Shown piece after piece: positions 9,021-21,811 of a stretch of 56,109 nt of DNA. The stretch's first letter is position 1. Each line of letters opens with the position of its first letter. Under the pieces are notes generated by a model, which worked only from the letters and a program-made list of their open reading frames with translations, had not been told where the DNA came from and did no database searches. The position numbers and the translations under genes were made by a program. The DNA is from Prorocentrum cordatum (Eukaryota > Sar > Dinophyceae > Prorocentrales > Prorocentraceae), in contig CAUYUJ010002087.1 in assembly GCA_963575745.1 (NCBI GenBank), positions 37,501 through 93,609 on the forward strand, in the 5' to 3' direction.

Positions 9021-12000
9021 TCCCCAAAATGGCCATTTCGCTCGAGACATCCTCGAAAAATCGAGGTGTTGGAGGCTATCGTTTAAGACGTCTTATGTTA
9101 AAAATGACGGTTTCGCTCGAGACATCCTCAAAAAATCGGGATGTTGAAAAATATCAAAAATTTTTGTTATGCATGAAAAATGAGCGTTTCGCTCGAGACA
9201 TCCTCGAAAAAATGAGATGCCGACAGAGGTGTTTTAGAACCTCTTATGTTAAAAATGACGTTTTCGCTCGGGACGTCCTCAGAAAATGAGCAGGTGGTCT
9301 GCCGTGCTCCTGTGTGGAGCACGGCAGACCACGGCCATTTCGCTCGAGACATCCTCAAAAAATCGAGGTGTGGTCTGCCGTGCTCCTGTGTGGTCTGCCG
9401 TGCTCCTGTGGTCTGCCGTGCTCCCCACAGGAGCACGGCAGACCGCGCGTAGGAACCGAGAGGAGCACGGCAGACCAAGACGAGGAGCACGGCAGACCAG
9501 GCTTAGGAACCGAGAGGAGCACGGCAGACCAAGACGAGGAGCACGGCAGACCAGGCACCAAGAGCGCCCTCAAGACGACGGAAAGGATGACCAAGACGAG
9601 GAGCACGGCAGACCAAGACGAGGAGCACGGCAGACTATGCCCTAAGAGTGCCCTCAAGACGGCCGAACAACGGCAGACCCCATAGGAGCACGGCAGACCA
9701 CAGAAGAGCACGGCAGACCAACAGGAGCACGGCAGACCACACAAGAGCACGGCAGGCCACACAGGAGCACGGCAGACCACACAGGAGCACGGCAGACCAC
9801 AAAGGAGCACGGCAGACCACACAAGAGCACGGCAGACCCCACAAGAGCACGGCAGACCCCACAGGAACACGGCAGACCCCACAGGAGCACGGCAGAGCAG
9901 ACCCAAAAGGAGCACGGCAGACCACACAGGAGCAAGGCAAACCACAGGAGCACGGCAGACCACACAGGAGCACGGCAGACCCCACAGTAGCAAGGCAGAC
10001 CCCAAAGGAGCACGGCAGACCACCGGAGCACGGCAGACCACACAGGAGTACGGCAGACCCCACATGAGCACGGCAAATCCCAAATGAGCACGGCAGACCA
10101 CAAGAGCACGGCAGACCACACAGGAGCACGGCAGACTCCACAGGAGCACGGCAGACCACAAAGGAGCACGGCAGACCACACAGGAGCCCGGCAGACGCCA
10201 CAGGAGCACGGCAGACGCCACAGGAGCACGGCGGAACCCACAGGAGCACGCAGACCGCGCGCGGGTACAACATAAACGCGCCTTTTTGTTGTACCCCGAA
10301 CGCCGCTGGCGTTTCCCCAACAGGAGCACGGCAGATCTCACAGGCGCGCGGCAGACCCCAAATGAGCACGGCCGACCACAGGAGCACGGCAGACCCCAAA
10401 TGAGTACGGCAGACCCCAAAAGAGCACCGTAGACGCCTCAGGAGCACGGCTGACCACCCAGGAGCACGGCAGCCTGGGCCGGTTCCGGCGCCGGCCGGCG
10501 CCGGAAAATTGAATTCCGAGGCGGTGCCGAAAAAAGGCCACTCCAAGACATATTTTTCTTTCGAAAATATTGATTTTCTCCTCCCGGCGCCCTGGAACCC
10601 CTTCTGGGCCGATTCCGGCACCCGGGCCGGCGCTCGAGCCAAACGCCCGGGCCGGCACCCGGGCTTGCGCCCGGGCCGGTTCCGGCGCCGGCCGGCGCCG
10701 GAAAATTGAATTCCGAGGCGGTGCCGAAAAAAGGCCACTCCAAGACACATTTTTCTTTCGAAATTATTGATTTTCTGCTCCCGGCGCCCGGGAACCCCTT
10801 CCGGGCCGCTTCTGGCACCCGGGCCGGCGCTCGAGCCAAACGCCCGGGCCAGCACCCGGGCCAGCGCCCGGGCCGGTTCCGGCGCCGGCCGGCGCCGGAA
10901 AATTGAATTCCGAGGCGGTGCCGGAAAAAGGCCACTCCAAGACACATTTTTCTTTCGAAAATATTGATTTTCTGCTCCCGGCGCCCGGGAACCCCTTCCG
11001 GGCCGCTTCTGGCACCCGTGCCGGCGCTCGAGCCGAACGCCTGGGCCAGCACCCGGGCCAGCGCCCGGGCCGGTTCCGGCGCCGGCCGGCGCCGGAAAAT
11101 TGAATTCCGAGGCGGTGCGGAAAAAAGGCCACTCCAAGACATATTTTTCTTTCGAAAATATTGATTTTCTGCTCCCGGCGCCCTGGAAACCCCTTCCGGG
11201 CCGCTTCCGGCACCCGGGCCGGCGCTCGAGCCGAACGCCTGGGCCGACCTGGGCTGCGGTGAGCCGGATCCGCGTGTCGTGGGGCGGGGGCTGGCGCTTG
11301 TGTGCCGGAAAAATGGAATTTCCGAGGCCCCAAAAAAAAAAGCGCTAACAAAACTCATCCCAACAGATGTTTCGAAAGGCATCATTTCTGCGCCCGGCGC
11401 TCGGCGGCGGGGTAGAGAGAACGCAAGGCTTCTGCGTCTCAGGAGAGGTGGGCAGGACATTAAAGGGGTAAAAAGCAATGCACACGAAGATATGGGACGC
11501 GCGATGCGCTGCCACAAGCCAGCTTCCCGCAAGATCGGTCCAGAGTGGGAGGGGACGGAGCGGGGCGGGTGATGGACCACCAGAGCACTGCTCCAGCCTT
11601 CCCTCAGCCCTGGGTCTGCTGACCACACAGGAGCACGGCAGACCACACAGGAGCGCGGCAAACCACAAAGGAGCAAGGCAGACCCCAAATGAGCACGGCA
11701 GTCCACACGTTCGCACGGCAGACCGCACATGAGCACGGCAGACCGCACATGAGCACGGCAGACCAAGAAGGAGCACGGCAGACCACACAGGAGCACGGCA
11801 GACCACACAGGAGCACGGCAGACCACACAGGACACGGCAGACCCCACGGGAGCACGGCAGACCACACAGGAGCACGGCAAACCACACAAGAGCACGGCAG
11901 ACCATACAGGAGCACGCCAGACCACACAGGAGCACGGCAGACCACACGTTCGCACGGCAAACTCCACAGGAGCACGGCAGACCCCAAAGGAGCACGGCAG

Positions 12001-12383
12001 ACCACAGGAGCACGGCAGACCGTCTTCGAGGCCTCTTGGGCCGTCTTGGGGCCCTCTTGGAGCCATCTTAGCCGTCTTGGAGGCCATCTTGGCCGTCTTG
12101 GAAGACATCTTGGGCGTCTTGGAGGCCTCTTGCGCCGTGTTAGGGCCCTCTTGGGACCGTCTTGGGGACTTCTTGGGCCTTTTCGGGGCCATCTTGAAGG
12201 CCTCTTGGGCGATCTTAAAGCGATCTTGGGGGCCTCTTGGGCCGTCTTGGGCCGTCGGAGCGCGGCAGGCCATCATTTAGTCTGTTCTGTTGCGTTTATG
12301 GGTTTCTCTGACGTTCTCGCCAATATGGTCTCTGACGCACGTGGTGGATAAAAAACGACGCTTCCCGTTCTTGTCCGGTCAGG
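9021..12383. repeat. Higher-order satellite unit B
   Basis: Same order of parts as unit A with few substitutions, but four 197-bp satellite copies instead of two and a single copy of the 291-bp segment. It ends with the same GACGCACGTGGTGGATAAAA and TTCCCGTTCTTGTCCGGTCA boundary. Confidence 0.9.
10475..11340. repeat. 197-bp satellite (unit B, four copies)
   Basis: Monomers start near 10482, 10679, 10876 and 11073 and are followed by a decayed copy. Substitutions such as CATATT/CACATT distinguish monomers. Confidence 0.95.
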
Positions 12384-14993
12384 TTCGCTCGAGACATCCT
12401 CAGAAAGTCGGGGTGTTGAAAAATGCCAAAAATTTTTGTTGTGCATGAAAAATGAGCGTTTCGCTCGAGACATCCTCGAAAAAATGAGATGCCGACAGAG
12501 GTGTTTTACAACCTCTTATGTTAAAAATGACGTTTTCGCTAGGGACGTCCTCAGAAAATGAGCAGGAGCACGGCAGGCGGAAAAAAAGGAGCACGGCAGA
12601 CCACACAGGAGCACGGCAGACCCCACAAGAGCACGGCAGACCACAAAGGAGCACGGCAGACCAAAGAGACGACACAAGGAGCACAGCAGATCCCGCAGGA
12701 GCACGGCAGACACCACACGAGCACGGCAGATCCCAAATGAGCACGGCAGACCACAGAAGCACTGCAGACCACACAAGAGCACCGCAGACCTCACAGGAGC
12801 ACGGCAGACCCCACAGGAGCACGGCAGACCCCACAGGAGCACGGCAAACCACAAAGGAGCACGGCAGACCACAGGAGCACGGCAAACCACACAGGAGCAC
12901 GGCAGACCACACAGGAGCACGGCAATCCCCACAGGAGCACGGCAGACCGCGCGCAGGTACAACATAAACGCGCCTTTTGTTGTACCCCGAACGCCGCTGG
13001 CGTTTCCCCCACAGGAGCACGGCAGACCCCACAAGCTCGCGGGAAACCCCAAATGAGCACGGCAGACCACAGGAGCACGGCAGACCACACAGGAGCACGG
13101 CAGACGCCACAGGAGCACGGCAGACCGCGCAGGAGCACGGCCGGCGCCGGAAAATTGAATTCCGAGGCGGTGCCGAAAAAAGGCCACTCCAAGACATATT
13201 TTTCTTTCGAAAATATTGATTTTCTGCTCCCGGCGCCCGGGAACCCCTTCCGGGCCGCTTCTGGCACCCGGGCCGGCGCTCGAGCCAAACGCCCGGGCCA
13301 GCACCCGGGCCAGCGCCCGGGCCGGTTCCGGCGCCGGCCGGCGCCGGAAAATTGAATTCCGAGGCGGTGCCGAAAAAAGGCCACTCCAAGACATATTTTT
13401 CTTTCGAAAATATTGATTTTCTGCTCCCGGCGCCCGGGAACCCCTTCCGGGCCGCTTCTGGCACCCGGGCCGGCGCTCGAGCCGAACGCCCGGGCCAGCA
13501 CCCGGGCCAGCGCCCGGGCCGGTTCCGGCGCCGGCCGGCGCCGGAAAATTGAATTCCGAGGCGGTGCCGAAAAAAGGCCACTCCAAGACATATTTTTCTT
13601 TCGAAAATATTGATTTTCTGCTCCCGGCGCCCGGGAACCCCTTCCGGGCCGCTTCCGGCACCCGGGCCGGCGCTCGAGCCGAACGCCTGGGCCAGCACCC
13701 GGGCCAGCGCCCGGGCCGGTTCCGGCGCCGGCCGGCGCCGGAAAATTGAATTCCGAGGCGGTGCGGAAAAAAGGCCACTCCAAGACATATTTTTCTTTCG
13801 AAAATATTGATTTTCTGCTCCCGGCGCCCTGGAACCCCTTCCGGGCCGATTCCGGCACCCAGGCCGGCGCTCGAACCGAACGCCCGGGCCGGCACCTGGG
13901 CTGGCGGCCGAGCCGGATCCAGCGCTGGCGTCGGCTCTGGCCGTCGCCGGAAAAATTGAATTCCGAGGCCGCGCTAACAAAACTCATCCAAACAGATTTT
14001 TCGAAAGTGCATCATTTCTGCTCCCGGCGCTCGGAGGCTTCTGCGTCTCAAGGAGAGGTGGAGCAGACATTAAAGGAGGTAAAAGCAAGCACACGAACGC
14101 TATGGACGCGCGATGCGCTGCCACAAGCCAGCTTCCCGCAAGATCGGTCCAGAGTGGGAGGGGACGGAGCTGGGCGGGTGATGGACCACCAGAGCACTGC
14201 TCCAGCCTTCCCTCAGCCCTGGGTCTGCTGACCACACAGGAGCACGGCAGACCACACAGGAGCGCGGCAAACCACAAAGGAGCAAGGCAGACCCCAAATG
14301 AGCACGGCAGTCCACACGTTCGCACGGCAGACCGCACAGGAGCACGGCAGACCGCACATGAGCACGGCAGACCAAGAAGGAGCACGGCAGACCACACAGG
14401 AGCACGGCAGACCACACAGGAGCACGGCAGACCACACAGGACACGGCAGACCCCACGGGAGCACGGCAGACCACACAGGAGCACGGCAAACCACACAAGA
14501 GCACGGCAGACCATACAGGAGCACGCCAGACCACACAGGAACACGGCAGACCACACGTTCGCACGGCAAACTCCACAGGAGCACGGCAGACCCCAAAGGA
14601 GCACGGCAGACCACAGGAGCACGGCAGACCGTCTTCGAGGCCTCTTGGGCCGTCTTGGGGCCCTCTTGGAGCCATCTTAGCCGTCTTGGAGGCCATCTTG
14701 GCCGTCTTGGAAGACATCTTGGGCGTCTTGGAGGCCTCTTGCGCCGTGTTAGGGCCCTCTTGGGACCGTCTTGGGGACTTCTTGGGCCGTTTCGGGGCCA
14801 TCTTGAAGGCCTCTTGGGCGATCTTAAAGCGATCTTGGGGGCCTCTTGGGCCGTCTTGGGCCGTCGGAACGCGGCAGGCCATCATTTAGTCTGTTCTGTT
14901 GCGTTTATGGGTTTCTCTGACGTTCTCGCCAATACGGTCTCTCACGCACGTGGTGGATAAAAAACGGCGCTTCCCGTTCTTGTCCGGTCAGGT
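12384..14993. repeat. Higher-order satellite unit C
   Basis: Third copy, shorter at its left end: it begins inside the CTCGAGACATCCTC block and has a reduced first 20-bp array (about 12560-12955). It keeps about four 197-bp copies and the complete right half, offset 5,973 bp from unit A. After it comes TCTCTAACTAAGGGGT, the motif found just left of unit A. Confidence 0.9.
13139..13970. repeat. 197-bp satellite (unit C, about four copies)
   Basis: Monomers at about 13139 (lacking its GC-rich lead), 13329, 13526 and 13723, ending in the same degenerate copy as unit A. Confidence 0.95.
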
Positions 14994-15059
14994 TTCTCTA
15001 ACTAAGGGGTACGGGGTCCATCCCGAATCTCGTTGGCGGATTCCGGGTTTCGGGCCCAA

Positions 15060-15860
15060 GACAGCCCAAGAGGCATCCAAAACGGCGAGAGATCAAGCAC
15101 TCCCCAGCCGACCCAAGAGAGGCCCAAGAGGGCTCCAAGACGGCCCCAAAGCGATCCAAGACAGCCCGAGAAGCTTTCCCTATGCCCCAGAGAGCCCCAA
15201 GAGCTCTCCCAAGAGGGCCATGCGAAGCAACAGACAGTGTTTTTCCATGTGTTTTTGCCTGTTTTGGGGCTTCTCGCCTTTTCGGGCTTCCGCCGTCCCA
15301 AGAGGGCCCAACAGGCCCCCAAGGCTGCCCAAAGATGGCCCAAGAAGCCCCCATGAGGGCCCCAAGACGGCCCAAGAGGGCCCCAAGACGGCCCAAGAGG
15401 CGCCAAAGACGGCCCAGGAGAGCCCCAAGGCGGTCCCAAGAAGGCCCCAAGAGGGGGACCACGCACCGACAAATCAAGCTTCCGCCCCAAGAGGCCCCCT
15501 GGAGGCCCCCAGGGGCCCAAAAGAGGCCCCCAAGAGGCCCCAAGTTGATCCCCGAGAGGCCCAAAAGAGGCCCGAAGAGCCTCGAACACGGCCCCCACGA
15601 GGCCTATGTTATTTCAGGGGGAGCATCGAAATAATATCGCCGTTCTTGAGGTTTTCTGAGGGGCCTCTTGGGCCGTCTTCGAGCGCTCTGGGACCGTCTT
15701 GGGGCTTTCTCGGGCAACGGCGGCCCACGTGTGACGACGAACGACGAATGACGAACGACCAACGACGAACGACGAACGACGAACGACGACGACGACGATC
15801 ACGACTCCCAGGAGCGCCCCTGGAGACCTCCAAACGGCGCAAGAAAGCCCCAAGACGACC
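15060..15860. repeat. CCAAGA-type array with internal orientation switch
   Basis: Plus-orientation units (CCCAAGACGGCCCAAGAGG) run from 15060 to about 15600, interrupted at 15235-15295 by a T-rich core. The orientation flips at 15660-15715. An (ACGACGA)n minisatellite occupies 15733-15797. Long open frames reading Pro-Lys-Arg come from the unit and are not genes. Confidence 0.9.
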
Positions 15861-17049
15861 TAAGATGGCGCCGAGACAGGGTACCGGGTCCATCTTGACT
15901 CATGATCATCCTGCTCTTTTCCGCTGTGTTCGACGTCCTGCACGCTGTCCTCAACATACGCCCAACGAGCTCCGCAACCAACGAAACGGCGCTTCCCGTT
16001 TTTGTCTGGACAGGTTTCGTATCATATTCATTTGCGTATCCTGACGCACCACGGCACAACACCGCCTCGCATAGTCACGCGCCGCAGAGCATATCATCAT
16101 AGTGCGTACGCGGCACATAGCGCACCATGTCCTGCCATATCGCAGCACCGTTGCGCGCCATAGCCTGGCCACGGCTCAGCGTACCTTGCATGGCATTGCC
16201 ATGCAACTGAATACTATAGCATAACCTAACACGTCAAGGTCGTTCATTTTATACGTTCAAGCGCAACAGCGCGATCACAATAGATGCCGACATAGAAACC
16301 AGGCCACGATAGTAACAACTTGCCGCACGTATAGCCCAACCCGTTACAGCATCACATGCAGTCGTACAGTATATCTTCCGTCTCCCCGCGCGCAGCGCGG
16401 GTTTACATTTGTGCTCTTACCATAATAGCACCTCGACGCGCAGCGTAGAGTTGCATGCCGTAGCGCATCACAGGGCAGCGCGCCGCGCCATCGCACAGCG
16501 CAGCTTAGCCGCGGCATGGCGCGGTGGCGGATCTTCGTCTGGGGCGATCCTGGATGCGCAAAGGAAGCAGTCGAGCATGTCCATGTCCACCATGGTCCCC
16601 GACAGTGCCACGCCGCCCCCGAGCGACGCGGAGCGCGCCTCGCAGGGCTCGGACAGGAGGCGGCTGGGCTCCGATGACACGGTCTGCACGAAGTTGGGCC
16701 GTGCCTGAGCCAGTTCTCAGCATGGAGGGTGAGGGGTCCTTCAGGGGCAACAACGTTCGGGGGGGGACGGACTCCGCGGGGGCTGCATCGACCCCAAGTG
16801 TCCATTCATCGTCGACGGGGGCCCGATGGCCCACCCCGCCCAGGAGCTTTCGAATGCGCCGTCGGGGGCCCATCGCCGATCTATCGGCGATGTATAACCG
16901 ATTCTGGTTCGATGTGTTCCTCCCGTGGTCAGTCCCCCTGATGTCTAAAGTCTCCCCTCAGTCCTGAAGGAAACGGGTCTTGGACGTTTTTCGCCGTCTT
17001 CGGGCTCGGGTTTTCCCGGGCCCCAGGGCCGTCATTACACCGGTACCGA
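15861..17049. other. Unassigned DNA; weak coding signal on the minus strand at 16468-16740
   Basis: At 15985 there is a diverged copy of the boundary motif that ends units A-C (GGCGCTTCCCGTTTTTGTC). The minus strand at about 16540-16740 gives a reasonable peptide with a Met/Asp-rich patch and a Cys-x2-Cys pair, but no family is recognised and no splice structure was established. The rest shows nothing. Confidence 0.3.
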
Positions 17050-17420
17050 AACCCTACATCACCCTACGTAGCGTCACAGCATTATAACAGGCATAGGATG
17101 AAAGGCCATTCGCGCACACAGACGCACATGCACAGTCGTACACGCGCGCACGCGCATACGCGCAGTCGCACTCACACGTATGCGTGCGCACACGGGTGTA
17201 CGCACGTGCGCAGCCGCGTACAGTAATTACATGTGCACATTCGCGCATACACAGGCACGTGCGCGCACCTGCACGCATGCACACACACGTTCACACGCGA
17301 GCACACATGCGCACATACTTACACGCATACATTTGCACACGCACGCATGCATGCACACACGCTCGCGCACGCACGCATGTACACGTACGCGCATTCACGC
17401 TCGGACATAAACGCGGACAC
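17050..17420. repeat. Alternating purine-pyrimidine tract (GCACAC / ACGCAC)
   Basis: Long runs of CA, CG and TG steps such as GCACACGCACGC, able to adopt Z-DNA. It is interrupted by GTAATTACATG near 17225. Open frames rich in His, Thr and Cys are by-products. Confidence 0.85.
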
Positions 17421-18679
17421 CCCTCGCACGCAGACGCGGCCGCACGCGAAACCCGCTTCGTCCGCCCCCACAATGGGATTTTTCTTTCTGGGATGAGGAC
17501 TCTTCACAGCATGCACTGTCCAGGAAAAAACGGCACTGGTCAGGAAAAACCGGCGCAGACCGGAAAATTTGACATTAGGGGGAACCCTGGGGTCCAGGAC
17601 CTTTTTTTTTATCAGGACTTTTTCCCCTCGTGTCAAATTCCACATTGTGGAAAGGGGCCCAGAGTGGTAGAGCGAGAGTTGTGGAGAGTTTCGTGCTTTT
17701 CTGTTGCTCACCCCATCAATACCGTATCGGTTTGTCGTACAGCCTGGCGCTCTTCCTTGGCTTTCGCCGACCATGCCAGTGCATCAGTTTGGAAGGTCGG
17801 TGTTTCTTCAGCTCCACCAGTAATACTTTGGTCGATTTTCCATTGGTGAAGCGCGCAAATTACGGTTTGCATTTTTCAGGCAATGCGCAACTTACGCTCG
17901 TGGCAGCAATAGATATGCGTGGAGCCTCGTTGCAACGGCGGGTTTCGATTTGCATTGATCCCAGCCGTTAATACCGATGCCGTAGACTTGAGCTGGCATA
18001 TTGCATGGCTTCATGTACCAATGTGGTATTACGAACCCGTCGAAGCAATCGGAAGGCTACCAATGCTGAGCCGATGCTCTGGCTGCGTGTATTCTGCTAC
18101 ACCGGGTCAACGCCAATTCGGCATTTGTCGTTTCACAGATGTCATTTCGTACCAGCGCGTGGGTACACTGCTGCTTGCTCTTCGAGGGCAGGCCGACCTG
18201 CGTGGTGGCACCGTTCGTACTGGGCTCCGCAGGGACAAGCCGTGCCGCCTAGCGAGGTCTGCAGCCGAGAGCGAGAGTGCACGGGGTTGCTGGCGTTCCA
18301 GACCAAACATTCCTGGTTAGGCAGCTCCAGCCGCTCTCGCCCGCGCAGCTTGGACGTCAGGCCTCCAGCGAGACAGCGCAGGCAGGTCAGAGGGGACGAA
18401 ACAGCCGTGCCCAGGACGTCCACTGTGCTACTCGGTCCGGTCGCGGTTCGAGTGCGCAGGAAGTGCAGCGCCAAGCGGAGCTCTCTGCGGCGTGCGCTTT
18501 TTCTGGTTACCGTGCACCCTTTATGCGCTTACCAAGCCTCGGGGCGATGAGTAGCTAAAACAGTGAGGATTTCAAACTCATGCAAACACGCAATGTATTG
18601 CTGCGATTCGTCTTCTTCGGGATCTCGTGTCGGCCCTCATTGAGCCATTCTGAGGAGTATTGCGCCGCAGTGCAGGCGT
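17421..18679. other. Complex, unassigned DNA; unrecognised ORF on the minus strand at 18142-18474
   Basis: This is the longest stretch of ordinary complexity in the left half. The minus-strand frame 18142-18474 (110 codons) has several cysteines, including a C-x2-C pair, and reads as plausible protein. Overlapping plus-strand frames are equally long, so neither is called a gene. Confidence 0.3.
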
Positions 18680-18900
18680 CTCGGGCCCCCTTGGGCATTC
18701 TACGCCCGTCGTGAAGCCATTTTGGAGCCCTGTCGGGCCGTCTTGGGGCAGTCATGGGCCGTCTTTGATCCATCTTCACACCCATATCGGGTCGCCTTGG
18801 ACACCTTCTGGACCGTTATGGGCGCCTACTGCCCTCTTGGGGTCCGTGTTGGCAGTCTGGAGAAAATTTTGGGCCTCCTGGGCCGTGTGGGATATTCATA
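18680..18900. repeat. CTTGGG block
   Basis: Diverged units (GGGCCGTCTTGGGGC, GCCATTTTGGAGCC) of the dispersed family, in the reverse orientation. Confidence 0.75.
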
Positions 18901-19929
18901 CAAAACGCCATGTAGGTTTTCTATACTTTCGGGTTTGTTTTTGACGATCTTGGCTTGTGCGGGGCCTCGTGTGGGACCAATTGGAGCCTTCTTGAGGTGT
19001 CTCGCACCACGCTGGGGGCGCCTCGGACCCTCCTGGCCCCTCTTGGCTTCGAAACTTCTCCGAAGGTCGGAGGCCATCCGAGCCTTCTGAGGAGGTCCGC
19101 CTCTTCCAACTCCCCCCCGGGCTCGCCGCCAAGTCGAGGAAGCGCAAACCTGTATTAAGCGCGTGGGTCTCACTTCGGGCCGAGTCGGCGCGTTGCGTCG
19201 CCAAGTGAGGCGGCACCGGCCCCATGTTACATGTTTCTGGGGGTGATTCCCTCGGTCTGGATCTGGCGTCCCCTCGCCATATCCACGGATCCGTAATTCA
19301 TATGAGCGTGCGCCCGAGTGACGAGGGGGGGAGAGGCGGCGGCGGTAGTGGTGCGAGGTAGTAGCGCGCGGCGGTGTCAGTTCGAACTGTCCTGGTGCTC
19401 CTGCTGCTGCTCCAGTAGCTGCTCCTCTTCCTCCTCCCCTCACTTGTACTCCGCTAATCAGTTCTCGCGCGGGGGTTACCGCCCCCCTTGTGGATCAATG
19501 GGGGAGGGGGGGTTATAAAACGCCTCCCCCAGTTCTGTTCCGTAGCGGGTTGGAACGTGTTCGTTTTGTGGAGGAAATCGTGCACATGAGAAGAGAAGAG
19601 GTGCGGGACAGCACACGACAGCGGGCGTCACCCTTCTAGAGGCGCCTCGATGACAGCTTTCTTCGAAGAAGGAACAGAAGTGGAGGGGGACTTGTTGCTC
19701 AGGCCAGCTTCATGAGCCTCCCTGGTCAAAGGGCCAACCAACCGATAGGCCAGGCCGTCCGCATGATCTGGTGCCGGGGGAGAGTGAACGACAACCCCCC
19801 CCTTCGGCGCAGCACAGGGGGGTGGGGGGAGCACTAGCCGACGACGACGACGATCCAGCGAACTTGAAGCGCGCTCCCTCATATATGGAGAGTGTGGAGC
19901 AGAGCGAGTGTGTGTTGAGGAGAAGGGAG
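18901..19929. other. Unassigned DNA; possible terminal exon on the minus strand (19628-19800)
   Basis: The minus-strand frame ending at 19628 reads protein-like for its last ~55 codons and stops cleanly. A C-rich tract and CCGAAG precede it on that strand, as an acceptor would. No upstream exon or family could be identified, so this is only a candidate. The rest holds short CTTGG-like and CTCCTG repeats. Confidence 0.25.
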
Positions 19930-20795
19930 GAGACGGAGGTTGAGGGTGAGGATGAGGATGAGGATGAGGGTTGTGATTTTGATTTCAATGTTGATTACTG
20001 GGTGGATGGGGATGGTGTTGTTTTTGGTGATGATGGTAGCCACGATGACGGTATGACCGTGCTGCTTCTGATGATGCTTCTGATGATGCTTCTGATGATG
20101 CTTCTGATGATGCTTCTGATGATGATGGCAATGACGATGGTGATGGTGATGCTGATGCTGATGATGCTGATAATGGTGGCGATGCTGATGATGGTGATGA
20201 TGTTGATGATGATGGTTATGGTACTGACGATTATGATGCTGCTGATGATTATGTTACTGATGGTGATGATGCGAATTAATGATGATGGGGATGGTTGTGT
20301 ATATGCCGATGACGATGCTGAAGCTGCTGCTGCTGCTGATGATGCTGATCATTCTTATGATTATGATGAACTGCTTCTGCTGCTGGTGGTGATGGTGATG
20401 GTGATCATGATGGTGATGATGGTGCTGATGCTGCTGCTGCTGATGAAGATGATGATGCTGATGATGATGCTGATGATGCTGATGATGCTGCTGATGATGA
20501 TGCTGATTATGATGAGGAGGAGACTGAGGGTAATGGTGATGGTGATGATGATTCTGATGGTGATGATGACACTGACGGCGCTGCTGCTGATGCTGCTGAT
20601 AATGAGGATGATGGTGGTGATGATGTTGATGATGCTGATGCAGATGATGCTGATGATAATGATGATGATGCTGCTGCTGATGATAATGATGCTGTTTATA
20701 TATGATAATGATTATGCTGATGATGAGGATGATGAGGAGGATGAGGAGGATGATGATGACGACGATGATGTTGATGTTGATGATGATAATGGTGA

Positions 20796-20866
<71 letters not shown>

Positions 20867-20867
20867 T

Positions 20868-20935
<68 letters not shown>

Positions 20936-20940
20936 GGGTG
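19930..20940. repeat. (GAT)n / (GCT)n compound microsatellite
   Basis: About 1 kb with an almost pure (GAT)n run from 20815 to 20935. It reads as poly-Asp, poly-Met or poly-His/Ile depending on frame. Confidence 0.95.
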
Positions 20941-21193
20941 AGTGGTGGTGGTGGCGATGTTTGCTGACGGTGATTCTGATGATGACGATGCCAGAGACGA
21001 CGACGACGACGGCGGCGGCGACGACGACGCTGATGACAACGCCACGAATTAACCTGACTGAGTCTTGGCGATTCCGCATCGTGCCAGAACGCCATTCCTG
21101 GGACTTCAACACCGCGAATGAGCGTAACTATTGTGTCCTGACGATCCTGAACCGTTCCAACACACCATCTCTGGTACGGTAACAAATGTTCAT

Positions 21194-21610
21194 AACGAAT
21201 GTGCGCGGCGCTAAGGCGAGAACCAAATTTTGAGAAGGAAGCGCCCTCAATCCGTGAAACTCTTGCTTTTTGAAAAACGAATTTGCGCGGCGCTATAAGG
21301 CGAGAGCCACCTTTTGAAAACCACCCACCCTCAATGTGTTCAACGCTTGCAGATTTTCAGAACGAATGTGCGCGGCGCTAAGGCGAGAGCCACATTTTAA
21401 AAACCACCCGCATTCAATCCGTTAAACTCATACAGTTTGTTCAAACGAATGTGCGCGGCGCTAAGGCGAGAGCTACATTTCGAAAACCACCCGCCCTCAA
21501 TCCGTTAAGCTCTTGTACATTTTCAAAACGAATGTGCGCGGGGCTCAGACGAGCGGCACATTTTGAGAACGACCTACCCTCCATGTGTGAAACGGTTGGC
21601 AGTTTTTAAG
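21194..21610. repeat. ~83-bp tandem repeat, five copies
   Basis: AACGAATGTGCGCGGCGCTA followed by AGGCGAG recurs at 21194, 21276, 21361, 21444 and 21527 (spacings 82, 85, 83, 83). Each unit continues with CATTTTGAAAACCACCC and CAATCCGTTAA. No coding content. Confidence 0.95.
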
Positions 21611-21714
21611 CATCAGCGTCATAAGTGGTGAGGGAGTCTCAGGCGAACCGCCCGGTCCACCCTTTCGACCGGCCTCGGGGTGCGACAGGGAGGAGTTATC
21701 TGTAAGGAATGGAG

Positions 21715-21775
21715 GAGGAGGAGGAGGAGAATGGGGAGGAGGAGGATGGGGAGGAGGAGGGGGAGGAGTAGGGGC
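21715..21775. repeat. Short GGAGGA tract upstream of the candidate gene
   Basis: GGAGGAGGAGGAGAATGGGG-type repeat about 40-100 bp before ATG 21812. Confidence 0.85.
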
Positions 21776-21811
21776 AGCAGCACTTTTTTGAGTTCGAATT
21801 TGGTGTAGTCC

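Noticed and set aside
6130-14885. Large minus- and plus-strand ORFs (up to ~600 codons) reading SAVLLWGLPCSC or EHGRPHRSTADHTGARQ
   Set aside because: They are translations of the stop-free 20-bp minisatellite and 197-bp satellite. The 20-bp period forces cycling through all frames, which no selected protein would need.
5796-14993. CRISPR array
   Set aside because: Units are tandem with no unique spacers, the repeat length and eukaryotic context are wrong, and there are no cas genes.
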